Origin: Carettochelys insculpta | Taxonomy: Eukaryota; Chordata; Testudines; Carettochelyidae | DNA length: 64,000 nucleotides | Reading direction: 5' to 3' | Assembly (NCBI RefSeq): GCF_033958435.1 | Contig: NC_134138.1 | Location: 26,690,598-26,754,597, forward strand | In this document: positions 11,046-23,278 of the stretch, one piece after another | How the letters are laid out: each line of letters begins with the position of its first letter | Position numbering within the stretch: position 1 is the stretch's first letter | Made by a program: the position numbers and the translations under genes | The notes under the pieces: generated by a model | The model's input: the letters and a program-made list of their open reading frames with translations, nothing else | The model's database searches: none | What the model was told of the DNA's origin: nothing

Positions 11046-13499
11046 CAAGCATAGCTGGGTACATCTGCTAATTAATAAGAAATAAATGTTCCTTTAACCA
11101 TCAGGAATTCTAGGAAACATGGTTCAAAGTATAACAGTGTCACTCCTCTGGCTTCTCATTGCAGGGGTGTGACACTGCTGTGGCTTATGGAGAGCTGAAA
11201 TAAGAGAGTTATGAGTTAGTGAAGGATTTTTGAAAGGCAGTTGTTACACTGCTCAAATGAGCAGCAGGCAGCATTTTGCCTGCTCCTATGACCAAAGCCA
11301 GTGAGTTTATTTTTCATTTGTTTCTATACATCTGTTTAAAATAAAGAGCCTTTGTTGGAAAACCATGTGTTGTAAGTTGACATCTTAACACCATGGAGAC
11401 CACCCCTCTTCAAATCAGATAATTTTAAAATACCTATGAGGTTATGGCCCCAAAAGAACTAACAAGGAGATGATGGAAATGTGAACATGACACTCTGGAA
11501 TAATTTAATTAAAGGGCTGAATTAACACAGGTTGTAAGACACCTTCATCCTTCCATGATTTTTTTATTGATCTGTATCTTGAATGTATGTATTCCTTGCT
11601 CTTCTATCTAAGGCTTTTGTTTTGTCTGTATGAGCATTTGTTAATGTATTGCTTTCCAATACATGTTATTGCATTCGCTATTTATCAGCTAATACAATCA
11701 GACTTCATTTGCAACGGAGGCTCACCCTGTAGGTATGTAAGATATTGCTTGTCATGTGTAAAGGTGGTAGATTTTTAAATATTATACTTCTGCATTAGAG
11801 AGAGATTTACTCACATCAGGTGGATACTAAAGGCATGTTTCTACAAGCCAAATTTTGCAGCTTATATGAGTTAGTTAGCCCCACTGTAGCACATGGCGGC
11901 TGTTTGTGTGAGCAAGTGCTACTCAGCATGAGGAAACTTCACAGAATCCATCCCTCTCTGATCAGCAGTCAAAGACCAGACAGGATGGAGGTGAGTGCAG
12001 CACAAAAGCCTAGAAAGATATTTTGTGTATTTCTATTTTGAATACCAAGGTAGATATTATGCACATAGATAAAATTACTAGATACAAAGGACCATGGGAC
12101 TCTACTGTTAGATATTGTAGTAATTCCTAGAAGTCCCAGCTGTGAAGGCTCCATTGTGCAAGGAGCTGCACGTACCTGTACTGTCCTGGGCTCCAATTCA
12201 GGAAAGTAATCCTATTCAGCAAAACACATAGGCAGATGCTTATGTCCAGGACGTATGTACCAAAAGTGATGGGCTTAAGCTTGAAGAGATGCTTAAATGT
12301 TTTCCAGAATCAAGACCTTAAAACGTGTAAAATACCTCTATGGCTAATATACTCTTCTCATAGCTTTTTATGCACAGCAAATACCAGTGACTGTTTATAC
12401 AAGAAAAGCCAATAAGCCTCAAAATCTTTCCACTGACAATGCCCCAGCAACCTTTTTCTTTTGGAACTGGACTCTTGTGCATTGTTATATTGATGTGAGG
12501 TAGATTATAAACTCCTTTGGGTGGGGATGTTTTTTTTTTGCTGGTTTTCTAAAGTGATGGGCACACTTACAGCAAATAAAAACAAGTAAATCTGAATGGT
12601 ATTAAAAAATCAGGCCTCATTACACATTGGCAAAAGTCATCTTTTGAAAGGGTGATCCCAGCGTTAAAAAATGCCATCTGGAAAAAAAATCTAATATTAA
12701 TATGTGCTGGTTTGGGTGAATCTGACAAGGAAAGGTGCTAAATTGTATATTAAAAGCCCTGAAATTTTTAAAACTATCAGAGGGGATAAAGACCATCTTT
12801 ACCATACCAGCCTTTGTATAATACGTTTGAAAATGCTCAGCACAACAGAAGTACATTGAACTCTGCCATTTCTTAAGTAACTTTTGGCACAAGGACAGGG
12901 TAATACTGTGCTACATTGTGTTAGAGAGCTGAGCTATCAAACTGAAATATCTTGTATGGTATACTCAATTTTGAAATACTAGTAATTCAGGACTAGACAG
13001 GGCCACTTTTCTCGGTATGAGGTATAGTTTGATATATAGTACTGTATGTATTTGACCATTTCTTCCATTCAGCTAGTTTCTGGGAATGAGCACGGCAGAC
13101 TTCCAGCTAAAATCCTGATCATTGCATACCCCCCCAGAGCTGGCCACTTAAGCAACATTTTCCAATGAGTCAGCCCTGGAACAGTTCTCCATATGCTGCA
13201 TGGGGCTTCTCAGGACATGCTCACCCCACATCTATCCCTGTATCAAACCCCAGGCTGGGTGAGAAAAAGTGGAGGATGTATGGGAACGAGCAGGTAAAGG
13301 AGGCCATTCCATGAATCATTCCCTCTGGTTCCTGACAGGGATCTAGAGAGTGAGTTGTAGGTCTTACTGCATCCAGAAGCAGTGCTGACTATCTGTGTCC
13401 CTGCTAGTTTGTTCCTGATACCTTGGTTACATCTGTGCCTGCTTCTCAGTGCTCCTGAACTAGGGACTGCCTAGGGAAGCCCCACAGTATGATTTTTTT
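11046..13499. other. Intergenic, mostly unique
   Basis: AT-rich DNA. 12500-12560 (AAACTCCTTTGGGTGGGGATG) resembles the widespread amniote repeat containing CTCTTTGGGGCAGGGA. Nothing else could be assigned. Confidence 0.4.
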
Positions 13500-14525
13500 C
13501 AGGGAATATACTCTGAGAACAAAGTCCAGGATACACACCTTAACGCACTTAAACCAGCTTCACCAAACAAAGCTATTCTGCCAGAGAAATCGATCACATC
13601 AGGGAATAGGCCACCCAAATGCCCCAAGAGAACCCCCTTCAATACAAAACAACCGCCCTCCAGCCCCAGATTGTTAGTTGTCACTTATCACCCCACAGGG
13701 TATCAAACAACTACAACCCATACTCAATGGAGAAGTCAGTTTGAGAGAAATCTTTCCTGAACCTGCTTTTCTGGTCCTCACACAACTCCCCAGTCTCTTC
13801 AAACTCATTGTCAGAAGCACGTTCCCCACAGATCTTAGCAAATCCAAGTGGCTCCAGCCCCTGCCAGAAGAACAGAAACAAAACCTGCAGATGAATCCAC
13901 ACTGCTACAATAAATAATACTCCACATGACACACCTTTCAAGATCCATGGGTCCTACCCATGCCTATCACAGCATGTAGTGCTCTTCATCATGTCTACTG
14001 AATGCCCTACAATAACTATTAAAACCAGGCAATCGTCACACTCTTGAATGAACACACACAGGAAAACAGGAAAGGACAAAAATTCACCCTGTCATCCCTG
14101 GGTGAACACTTGTCAAAAAACAGTCTCTATAGCTGACCCCCATCAGTCCTTCACTTCATTGACAAGCTGTCCAGCACTTTCAAAAGGTGGGCCAGGGAAT
14201 TTACAATCATAATTTTGCCTAGCATTAAAACCAATGGTATTAATAAAGGCACTGGCTTATGGCTTATTAAAACAATCTGTAACCTGCCTTATCCCCTCCC
14301 TGCTCCCACTTTTGGTCTTCTGACTACAGGCACATTACGTGGGCCTCTTCACCTTGAATGGCTTATTAGAAGATAGGCTAAGTCTTTATGCTAACCAATC
14401 TGTTTGATCTTGTATGATCTCTGAGTACCTTTTGCAAACCTGAGGAAGAGCTCTGGCTTGAAACCTCATCCCTCTCACCAACAGTGGTTGGGCCAATAAA
14501 AACTATCACCTCACCCATATTGTTA
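13500..14525 (+). mobile_element. Degraded PLE-like element with a distinct 3' tail
   Basis: A plus-strand open frame at 13678-13917 reads GIKQLQPILNGEVSLREIFP and later LVLTQLPSLFKLIVRS. This resembles the PLE segment between reverse transcriptase and endonuclease (FPxPxxLxxRQPxNLKxLLVRS); the copy at 59.4-60.0 kb has FAHRQPANLKQILTS there. Downstream, KIHGSYPCLSQH can be read after a frameshift, like the KIxGSYxC linker before GIY-YIG. From about 14370 the copy ends in a tail (AACCTGAGGAAGAGCTC ... CCAATAAAAACTATCACCTC) that is also found at 28815-28995 and 34075-34510. Stops and frameshifts are frequent. The link of tail to body is inferred. Confidence 0.5.
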
Positions 14526-14722
14526 TTATGCATGGCAAGCGTGCAAGTTAGGCCTGCACATTTATCTCGCCTCTGAGACCAAAAATGATTGCGATTGGTC
14601 AATGCTAGTCCTGATGTGTTGCCAAAGCTAGTGGCAATGGTAATATGCCTAAATAAGTATGTGCAAAAGTGTATCCTGGTACCTAGCATAGCCCATGGCA
14701 TGAAGGCTGTATAAGTAATAGG

Positions 14723-15360
14723 ATCATAGAACACTAGAATTGTAAGGAATCTCAAAAGGCCATCGAGTACAGTTCCGTGCCCTCTTCGCAGGACCAAACA
14801 CCATCTAGACCATCCCCAACAGGTGTCTATCTAACCTGCTCATAAATATCTCCAGTGATGGAGATTCCACAACCTCCTTAGGTAACCTATTCCACTGTTT
14901 AACCACCCTGACAGTAAGGAAGTTTTTTCTGTCTAATCTAAAACTCTCTTGCAGCAGTTTTAAGCCCATTGCTCCTTGTTCTATCCTCAGAGGCCAAGGA
15001 AAACAATTTTTCTCCTTCCTCCTTGTAATCCTCTTTGAGGTACTTGAAAACTGCTATCATGTCCCCTCTAAGTCTTCTCTTTTCTAAGCTAAACAATCCC
15101 AGTTCCTTCAGTCTTCCCTCATAGCTCATGTTCTCTAGACCTTTAATCATTCTTGTTTCTCTTCTATGGACATTCTCCAATTTCTCCACTTTTTTCTTGA
15201 AGTGTGGTGCCGAGAACTGGGCACAATACTCCAACTTAGGCCTAATGAATGCTGAGGAGAGTGGAAGAATGACTTATTGTGTCTTGCACACATCTCTCTT
15301 GTTAATGCATCACAGAGTCATGTTTGGTTTTTTTGCAACAGCACCTCACTGATGACTCAT
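14723..15360 (-). mobile_element. CR1 LINE, ORF2 C-terminus and 3' UTR
   Basis: The minus strand translates as MEYCAQFSAPHFKKKVEKLE, then TRMIKGLENMSYEGRLKELG and LFSLEKRRLRGDMIAVFKYL (15234-14938). This is the conserved CR1 ORF2 C-terminal block, followed by the CR1 3' UTR to 14723 (complement ending in TTCTATGATCCTAT). To the right, 15245-15360 still follows CR1 toward the SQQCDAVAKKA-type region, then is cut by half of an inverted-repeat element. Together with 15590-16200 it appears to be one CR1 copy with a large internal deletion. Confidence 0.88.
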
Positions 15361-15361
15361 A

Positions 15362-15585
15362 GGCTGTGGCCACACTTGGCCAAAACTTTGAAATGGCCAT
15401 GCAAATGACCATTTTGAAGATTACTAATGAGATGCTGAATTGAATATTCAGTGCCTCATTAGCATTAGGACGCTTACAGCCGTGGCACTTCGAAAGTGCC
15501 GCTTTCGAAAGCACATGGTTCAGCGCGGCTACACGGGGGTCCTTTTCGAAAGGACCCCACTCCTTTCAAAATCCCCTTATTCCCC
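15362..15585. mobile_element. Half of a palindromic inverted-repeat element (family of 30044-30480)
   Basis: It starts GGCTGTGGCCACACTTGGC, carries the AATGAG/CTCATTAGCAT module, and ends near the centre of the full-length copy (TTCAAAATCCCCTTATTCC). The second half and its terminal repeat are missing. The loss coincides with the missing CR1 reverse transcriptase, so one deletion probably removed both. Confidence 0.7.
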
Positions 15586-15589
15586 TCCA

Positions 15590-16200
15590 CATGTATTGTT
15601 TCTTATATACATCTTTTGTAATTTCTCCTAATTTCCACTTTTTATATGACTCCTTTTGATTTTGAGATCATGCAAGATCTTCTGGCTAAGCCAAGGCGGT
15701 CTTCTACCATACTTTCTATCTTTCATACACAGCGGTATAGCTTGCTTTTGGGCCCTTAATAATGTCCCTTTGAAAAACTGCCAACTCTCTTCAGTTGTTT
15801 TTTTCCTTAATCTTGCTTCCCATGGTACCTTACCTACCAGCTCTCTGAGTTTACCAAAATTTACTTTCCTGAAATCTATTCTCTCTATTTTGCTGTTCTC
15901 CCTTTCACTATTTCTTAGAATCATGAACCCTATGATTTCATGGTCACTTTCTCCCAGGCTACCTTCCACTTTCAAATTCTCAGCGAGTTCCTCCCTATTT
16001 GTTAAAATCAAACCTAGAACTCCTTCCCCCCAGTAGCTTTTTCTACCTTTTGAAATAAAAACCTGTCATCATGCAGTCCAAGAACTATCTGGATAGTCTG
16101 TGCCTCACTGTGTTAGTTTCCCAGCCTAGGTCTGAATAGTTGAAATCCCTCAACACTCTTCAACAAGTCTTCCAAATGATGTTTTTCCTTTGGGCTTGTG
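15590..16200 (-). mobile_element. CR1 LINE, endonuclease domain of ORF2
   Basis: The minus strand (16011-15628) encodes [20 protein letters not shown], then [13 protein letters not shown] and later [22 protein letters not shown] and [12 protein letters not shown]. The SDHE block belongs to the APE-type endonuclease of CR1 ORF2, and the following segment is the CR1 linker toward the reverse transcriptase. 127 codons remain open. The upstream endonuclease extends to about 16200 with breaks. The reverse transcriptase that should follow is absent (see 14723-15360). Confidence 0.85.
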
Positions 16201-16394
16201 GCTCTTATATATGCTGTTGGTTTTCTTTCAAACAGCTGATATCAGTGACATGCCTAGGGTACAACCTGGACTCATAAATAGTTGGATCCCATAAATGCTG
16301 TAATCTGAGGTCCCTTTTACACTGCATCATTGTGAAAACTATTACCCCTTGTCTGCTCACACATGTCCTCCAGAATATAAATTATTCCAGATTA

Positions 16395-16625
16395 TAAATT
16401 TTCAGAAAGAAGTGGCTTCCGGAAGGAGGACTTCCTTCTGGAAGGTCCCTGAGGGGCCTCACTTCTACACGCTGTTTTGGAGTCCAGATGAGCGTCCTCC
16501 GGACTCGAAATCATGTGATCCTATGCTAATGAGGTGCTGGGAATTTACATCTGTGCCTCATTAGCATATTTTGGGCTGTTTATTAGCATGCCACTTTCAG
16601 AGAAAGTGACTTGTAGAAACAGCCG
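16395..16625. mobile_element. Partial inverted-repeat element with CTAATGAG module
   Basis: It contains CTTCCGGAAGG, CCTCCGGACTCG and the paired ATGCTAATGAGGTGCTG / TGCCTCATTAGCAT words, and ends in CTTGTAGAAACAGCC (complement GGCTGTTTCTACAAG), a terminal repeat of the GGCT-TCTAC type. The left terminal repeat is not visible, so it is probably truncated. Related modules occur at 30044-30480, 49505-49765 and 62755-62881. Confidence 0.55.
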
Positions 16626-16702
16626 TATGGAATGGAAAATGGTACTAAAATATTTGCCCTGCATCTCATTGTGACAGCTTTGCCCCAGACAACTCTGACT
16701 TG

Positions 16703-17413
16703 AGCCGTGTCTACACGTGCACGCTACTTCGAAGTAGTGGCACTAACTTCGAAATAGCGCCCGTCACGGCTACATGCGTCGGGCGCTATTTCGAAGTTAA
16801 CTTCGACGTTAGGCGGCGAGACGACGAAGTCGCTATCCTAATCAGGAGATGGGGATAGCGCCCTACTTCGATGTTCAATGTCGAAGTAGGGACCGTGTAG
16901 TCATTGCACGTCCCGCAACTTCGAAATAGTGGGGTCCGTCATGGCGGCCATCAGCTGAGGGGTTGAGAGACGCTCTCTCTCCAGCCCCTGCGGGGCTCTA
17001 TGGTCACCGTGGGCAGCAGCCCTTAGCCCAGGGCTTCTGGCTGCTGCTGCGGCAGCTGGGGATCCATGCTGCAGGCACAGGGTTTGCAACCAGTTGTTGG
17101 CTCTGTGTATCTTGTGTTGTTTAGTGCAACTGTGTCTGGGAGGGGCCCTTTAAGGGAGCAGCTTGCTGTTGAGTCCGCCCTGTGACCCTGTCTGCAGCTG
17201 TTCCTGGCACCCTTATTTCGATGTGTGCTACTTTGGCGTGTAGACGTTCCCTTGCAGCACCAATTTCGATGTGGTGCTGCGCAACGTCGAAGTTGAACAT
17301 CGACGTTGCCAGCCCTGGAGGACGTGTAGACGTTACTCATCGAAATAGCCTATTTCGATGTTGCTACATTGAAATAAGCTATTTCGATGTAGGCTTCACG
17401 TGTAGACGTAGCC
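16703..17413 (-). mobile_element. 711-bp TTCGAA element, copy 1
   Basis: 711 bp flanked by TTG (16700-16702 and 17414-17416). The ends are AGCCGTGTCTACACGTGC and complement GGCTACGTCTACACGTGA. The subterminal regions are dense in TTCGAAGTAG, CGAAATAGC and CATCGAAATA. The centre has a CAG tract (4 units, one changed), the GCCCTGGGCTAAGGGCTG motif and GGCCGCCATGACGG. It lies in the opposite orientation to copies 2-4. CpG dinucleotides are well kept, suggesting a fairly young insertion. The open frames inside (for example 17340-17023) are shared with other copies only through common descent. Confidence 0.88.
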
Positions 17414-17416
17414 TTG

Positions 17417-20400
17417 GAGATCTTTTCTGATAGACAGATGTGAACATCTCAGGTAGCTCACAGAATCCTATCATAATTCTGCTCAGTTTACCAGAATCAT
17501 ATATATGCATAAGGTATCTGAGATGTGGCATCCCTGCAAATAATACGTATAACTAATCTACTCTTCCTTCTCCTAGTGGGGGAAGCAGATATACTCTGAA
17601 GAAATTGGGCTATTGGCTAAGATCTTTCTTTAAAAAAAAACGTATGAAGGCTGCCAATTAATAGCGATGCATGTGACCAACATAGAACAAACTAACTAGA
17701 TTAAAATATATAAACAATATATTAATTTCAGTTACAAAAGAACAGGAAATGCACTGTGCTTATTTTATATTATTTTATTACAACTATTTGCACTACAAAA
17801 AAGATTAAAAAATCGCATTTTTCAATTTATTTTGTAGAAGTTCACTCAGTCCTACTTCTTGTTTAGCCAATCGCTAAGACAAGTTTGTTTACATATACAG
17901 TACCTACTGCTGCCTGCTTCTTATTTACAATATTGTCTGAAAGTGGGAACAGGCTTTCATATGGCACTGTAATAGTGGGTGTTGCTAGCTATTTATGTGC
18001 CAGGCATATTAAACATTCATATATCTCTCCATACTTCAACTGGAAGGGTCTAAAGTTTTCCATAGTTTTGTTTTTGAGTGCAGTTGTATTAAAAATGTTA
18101 CATTTGCAAGTTGCACTTTGTTGCATAAGAACGGTGGCAAAGCCAGGAATACAACCCAGAGTCCCCTCTGCTCTAAACAGCAGATTGCACTTTTGTCTCC
18201 TCTTTCTTTAAAAAAGCAAAGATAGGTTCTCCAAAGAACAACTCCCTCCTCTGTCTCACAGGCTGGAAGAGGGAAACGCAGATCACACCCATGACAGAGA
18301 GACTGGCTAAATGTATGTGCAAGGACCAACGGGATCTGGGTTGCTGCTTGCATGCATTTAAGGACCATGACCCCAAAAGCCACCTGGTGAAATCTGAGCC
18401 ATATAAGTTTTATTTCCCCCCGACCTCTCAGTGTTCACATGAGCAGAACTCTCGAGGCAGCTAGGGAGCTGTCTAATTGGTTGGCCCTGCATACTGCAGA
18501 TAAGAAATGGAAAGGTAAGGATGTTATGCCTTCAGAGCTGGCATACACCCAGCATCCTCTGCAGAAAGTTTTGTTTTGTTTTGTTTTGTTTGTTGTTTGT
18601 TTTTGAGTGCTAACTTTTTTGATTGAGGAGGGTTGTGTTGAGGATATTTGTAATTGATTCAGGGCTGTTGTTTGAGAAAACAATAGCTTTGTAGGAGGGT
18701 TTAATATAAATCTCTTGCACTAGCAGAGCCTGGTAATTGAATCAATATACAGCAGAGGATACAAAAAATTGCATAAAAAAGTTGGGTTTCAGGTTAAATG
18801 TGAAACAGATGTGCAGTGACTCTCCCCCCATGTCCTGCCAACTGCAGAAAGGAAACAACTTCCAGCACACATTCAAGTTTAGAAAAACAGCAATTGCATG
18901 ATCTGCTGGCATCGCTAACAATGAGTTGTTGATTGTTTAGCACAAGGCATCATTTTTCTTAGAGCAAATGGCAGGGACTGTAAAAAGACGGGGAGGAATG
19001 GGTGACACATAGACTTTGTGTGAGGCTACGGGGGAGGTGGGCAGTGCCTCTGGAACATTTCCTTTCTAACCTAAGTTTGCAGAAGGAAGGCTGGGGAAAC
19101 AGAGACAATTGTGCTGGTCAAAACAATAGCAGCAAAGAGAGGGGTTCCCGTGTTCCTGGGGATTTCAGAATAAATGGACCCATTCCAGGCAAAAGAATTA
19201 AAACATGCTACTTTTGAAAGAAGTGTTTGTTGTGGCAAACACAAACATACAGCTCTGTTGCTGCTGCTTGGACACAGGCGTATACCGTAGGCTGCTGGGC
19301 GATATGCAGGTGCTGTGCATGTGAGTGGAGGCTCTATGAAGCATTCTGCATTCACATGATAAATGCCTGAGGCGCGTTGCAGTTGGGGAAGATGCTGAAC
19401 AGAGCTGACCCTACCTCAGTATGGCACCAGGAGCTTCACAGGCTTGCCCCAGCCATGCCTGCACCCATGTTCTGCATGAGGGGCCCAAATGGCTCAGCAA
19501 AAATGAAGCTATCCAGAATTGGGAACTGCATTAGGAAATTTGGGCCTTTGGGACTCATCCCTGGCACAGAAAGAGTCAGTGTGAGAGCAATAGTTGGCCT
19601 TCATTGCTGTCTTCCCCTCAAAACAATGTTCCCTGTCTATGATGTAAGTTATTGTCATCTCTTGTTCTGAAAGGGAAGAAGTGAAGGTAACACAGCATGA
19701 GAGATTGTCAAACATATCTCCTGAATATGTTATGGGACATATTTCCCCCTTGTCGTGGAATACTTTATTCACCGGGGACTCTTGTGACATTCAGTTTGCA
19801 GTCATATACGATGCTGTAAGTCAAAATCCCGTGAAATTTGTTGAATAATAGCTCTGGCACATACTTCAATGTTCTTGCTTATAGAGGTCTTTCAACGAAA
19901 GGTGTGACACTTCCAGGGGTGGGGGTACCCCAGGTTTGGAGGTACCTCACTACCACCTGCCCTTAGCAGTGCCACATCTACACCTGCTAGAGTTCGTCTC
20001 CCTGACTCCATCAGCCACAGGCTGCCTGAGCATTCCCCTCTCGGCCCATGCAGGCTCAGATGTCCCACGACAGGTTAGCAAGAGGCACACTTCATACACT
20101 GAGTCCTCCAAGCACCCCCCAGGAGTATCCAGCATCTTATTTCCTGGACACTCCTGGGATTCCTAGCCCTACTGTTCCCAAACAAACAGTACACTGCAGT
20201 TTACATGTTATGCCTTAGAACTCAGCTCCTCTTAATGCACAATAGTTTTATTTGTTTAAAGAGAAAGCAAGTGTGTTTGTTTAACAACAGAGACTGAAGC
20301 GATAGTGAACAGTATATTGAAAACAAAGGAATACACATAAAATACAATCACAATAAACAAAAAAGGCCCTGGATTTAACTAACAGGTCACTATCATATCA

Positions 20401-20850
20401 TAAAAGCAGAAGCTCACTTAAAATCCTGCTGGTGCATTATCACTGAGTACGGCTATGATCTTACGTTTGTAAAGCAAGGCCACTGCCAGCTTATGTTCTA
20501 AGTATAAGATGCCACAATTTCCCTTGGAAGCCCCAGATATCAAAACAGTCTTTTGACCTTATTCATAAACTGAACAGACACTTGCCTGCTGTGTGCTGCT
20601 CCCTGTAGATTTTGTGCTCTTGTGAATTTTTAATTTTCATTAGCTGGTGGCTTATTATGCACACAGGTATTCATTGTGAAGGATACCAGCCTCCTGCATG
20701 ACTGATAAGTGTCTCACAGCTGTCTGAAAGAAACATGTTTGTCACCTCCTGGCGATCTTCTCTAAAGCTCAGACCTGAAGAAAATAATTTCAAGTACAGG
20801 TACATAACACTTCATATATATTGCAAAAGTTATAATGACCACTCTGTCAC
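17417..20850. other. Intergenic, mostly unique, with a (TTTTG)n tract
   Basis: AT-rich DNA. 18566-18602 is a TTTTG/TTTG simple repeat. Several open frames of 70-115 codons occur on both strands without recognisable domains, and I regard them as chance. Confidence 0.45.
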
Positions 20851-20862
20851 TGTCTCTCAGTA

Positions 20863-21031
20863 ACAGCAACGAAGGGTCCTGTGGCACCTTGTAGACTAAC
20901 AGAAAAGTTTTGAGCATGAGCTTTCGTGAGTCTGTGCTCATGCTCAAAACTTTTCTGTTAGTCTACAAGGTGCCACAGGACCCTTCATTGCTGTTACAGA
21001 TCCAGACTGACACGGCTACCCCTCCGATACT
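20863..21031. mobile_element. Fold-back PLE tail insertion 2
   Basis: 169 bp between perfect 12-bp duplications TGTCTCTCAGTA (20851-20862 and 21032-21043). The left arm is an antisense tail beginning at the internal short 3' end (ACAGCAACGAAGGGTCC). The right arm is a sense tail carrying the full terminus (GACACGGCTACCCCTCCG). The arms pair over about 58 nt with one mismatch and share the variant CTTGTAG, where the third fold-back has CTTATAG in both arms. The junction lacks about 10 nt between two GCTC words. Confidence 0.9.
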
Positions 21032-21043
21032 TGTCTCTCAGTA

Positions 21044-21524
21044 GTTACTTCTATTGTTGTCCTTTACAGAATTATTACCCAAATATGATTATTCACATTA
21101 CTTAGCTGGGCCCAGGGAATTGTTGTAAAATTCTGTGCGTGCCCTGTGCTCTCTGCTCGTTGGCTTCATGAGGTTCCTTGATAACAAAAGGACATGACAT
21201 GTTTTCAAATGAGGAGGCAGGTGGTGTGTGGCACCCTTTTGTGTTTGCTGAAGATAGAAGGATGGAAAATGCACTTGTTCAGGATTGATCTTGCTTAAAA
21301 ATGAGACGTTTCCACACAAAAAGCAATAGCCTTTATTGGAATCCAAAGAAGGCAACAATAGAGCTGTTAACTCCTTAAACTGTAGTCATTACCTTACTAT
21401 TACAAGGAGTTAGAATAAGAACACCCTTTTCAATTTTAACGAAGATCAGTGTGTACTGAAATCATGTGCTCAGACGCTACAGAAAGGGTGTGGTTTCTCT
21501 TCCCTCACCCCTCTGTTGACCCAC
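21044..21524. other. Intergenic
   Basis: Unique-looking DNA with no recognised element or exon. Confidence 0.4.
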
Positions 21525-21670
21525 CAGGTAACTCTTGGCCACTCATATAATCTTTCTGTGCCTCAGCTTACACTTCTGTAAAATGGGGTACTGTATTCCT
21601 GCCTTTCAGTGGTGGTGTGACTCAATCCATTATTTGTAAAATGCTTTGCGATCATTTGTTAAAAGCTGCT
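21525..21670 (+). repeat. MIR-like ancient SINE remnant
   Basis: AATCTTTCTGTGCCTCAGC, then TTCTGTAAAATGGGGTACTG and TTTGTAAAATGCTTTG follow the order of the MIR core and 3' part (CTCTGTGCCTCAGTTTCC, TGTAAAATGGGGATAAT, TGTAAAGCGCTT). MIR is an old amniote tRNA-derived SINE. It is diverged, but the order of the three blocks is convincing. Confidence 0.65.
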
Positions 21671-22487
21671 GGTGAAGGGCACGATCTCACGCTAAAAGGC
21701 CATATCTCAGGCTGTTCCGATAGCTGCCTCCTTGCCTTCATTGCACTTCTTTCCTTACTCTTGAGCTGCTCAACAGGAAAAGTCACCCAGTATATTGTGA
21801 ATCCATTGTCAGAGCCTGAGCTATATGGCTGTCTGGCAGACCCATTGCCAGATGTAAGATAGATACTATAGGCCTTATTCTCCACTGGCTTGATGGTGAG
21901 CCGCCCAGGGCTGAGGACAGACTTCGCAGAGCCTGGAGGGGGAAATTCTGGCCCCCAAGAGAAGCGTGGCCTTGAGTGGAGGGTTTGGGACTGGGGAGCT
22001 AGTCTCCCCCGTGACAGCCCTTCAGCTCTGCCAGACCCGCATTGCCTGTGGCCCTGGTGGAATTTAAAGGGCTCAAGGCTCTGGCAGCTGCTGCTGCTGC
22101 AGAGTTAGCTGCTGGAAACCCTGCCCTTTTAAATTACCAGGCTGCATGGCAGCTCCCCCCTTTGAGCCACCACCATCACTGCTCAGGTAGGAGTCAATGA
22201 AAGGTCATTCATTATTTTTATCTGGAGCATGATCAGGCATCCGAATTTATACCCACTCTGCAGAGGTACAAATGACTACCCTAGGGCAAGGCAGAGGAGA
22301 CTTGAGCTGTGTGTTCAGGCCTGTCCTCATGTACATACACAGGACTCACTATAACTTCAGAGGGTATAATCTCAGTGCACACATCCAAAGGTAGCATTTA
22401 CAAACACAGGAAAAGACAGAAAACTGATCTCAAGGGAAATTTAAATGAAAGCACAGAGTCTCAGAACTCTGGCTTCTTTTGGGAGCC
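21671..22487. other. Intergenic, GC-rich in the middle
   Basis: 21890-22190 is GC-rich with GAATTTAAAGGGCTC and CTGCTGCTGCTGC. A similar CCTTTAAATGCC phrase occurs at 52.8 kb. It may be a repeat I cannot name. No coding signature was recognised. Confidence 0.35.
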
Positions 22488-22499
22488 TTATTGCTTGCT

Positions 22500-22583
22500 T
22501 TCATCTGATGAAGTGGGTCTTTGCCCACGAAACCTTATGCTCCAAAATATCTGTTAGTCTTTAAGGTGCCACAGGACTTCTTG
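22500..22583 (+). mobile_element. PLE tail copy ending at the short 3' end
   Basis: 84 bp flanked by TTATTGCTTGCT (22488-22499) and TTATTACTTGCT (22584-22595), a 12-bp duplication with one mismatch. It starts at the common left boundary (CATCTGATGAAG) and stops after GACTTCTTG, about 35 nt before the terminus seen in other copies. It retains the hammerhead-like core at 22505-22542. Confidence 0.8.
22505..22542 (+). ncRNA. Hammerhead-ribozyme-like core in PLE tail
   Basis: In order: CTGATGA, one A, stem strand GTGGG, a 6-nt loop, CCCAC, GAAA, a short stem region (CC-TTAT-GC) and TC. This follows the hammerhead order CUGANGA, stem II, GAAA, stem III, UH. Hammerhead motifs are known in PLEs. 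An extra A before stem II and the lack of a clear stem I argue against confident activity. Confidence 0.4.
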
Positions 22584-22595
22584 TTATTACTTGCT

Positions 22596-23270
22596 GATCA
22601 CCTGCATTCAAAAGAGTGCTGCCAATTTCATCCAAGTCTTCAGCACAATCAGATTGCTGTTTATCTTTCAAACCAGGATAACTGATTACAGCAATTTCTC
22701 AGACAATTCGCATGATACATTTCTAAGCATCTGCTTTAAATTACTTATTTGAATCTGTAAGATACAGTGAAGACATGACAAAATGGTAGTAAACATTGCC
22801 TCTTAGAAATTAATTGGCTTGTAGTGACTGGGTGTTGCATTAAATCACACGTGAAGCATTTTTCATAATGTGTGCTTTGCAGATTTCACCTCTGTAGAAA
22901 ACTTGTGTGTGTCAGGTAATGTGCACTCAGAAGAATCCCACATAAAGCCTGAAGCCATGAACATATGCTACATTTCTAGCTAATCTTCACTGATATTTAT
23001 TGATTCAAGGGAGGAGTGTTGGCTAGGACCCTGGGTTATCCCATACTACTGGAAAAGCAGGTCATGGCCAACAGACATGAAAACTAGAACTTACATGAAC
23101 TCCAAGCACAGAAAATAGGGACCAATGTAAAGATTGTATAACTGAGACATTTCCTGTGGAAATACAATATTCTTTGCCTTAGACTCCCTTCCTGCTCTGA
23201 CTGTGAAATGATACTAATATGGGACAAGGAAAATCTCTTTGCTTTTAGTTTCGTATCTCCATGCTACTGA
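22596..23270. other. Intergenic
   Basis: Unique-looking AT-rich DNA with no recognised feature. Confidence 0.4.
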
Positions 23271-23278
23271 CTTAAGAG

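Noticed and set aside
14378..14797. 139-codon minus-strand frame
   Set aside because: It spans the PLE-like tail and part of a CR1 3' UTR in antisense; no protein similarity was recognised.
15656..16036. 126-codon plus-strand frame
   Set aside because: It is the antisense shadow of the CR1 endonuclease frame on the minus strand.
18036..18383. 115-codon minus-strand frame
   Set aside because: No domain, no conserved motif and no sign of splicing; compatible with chance.
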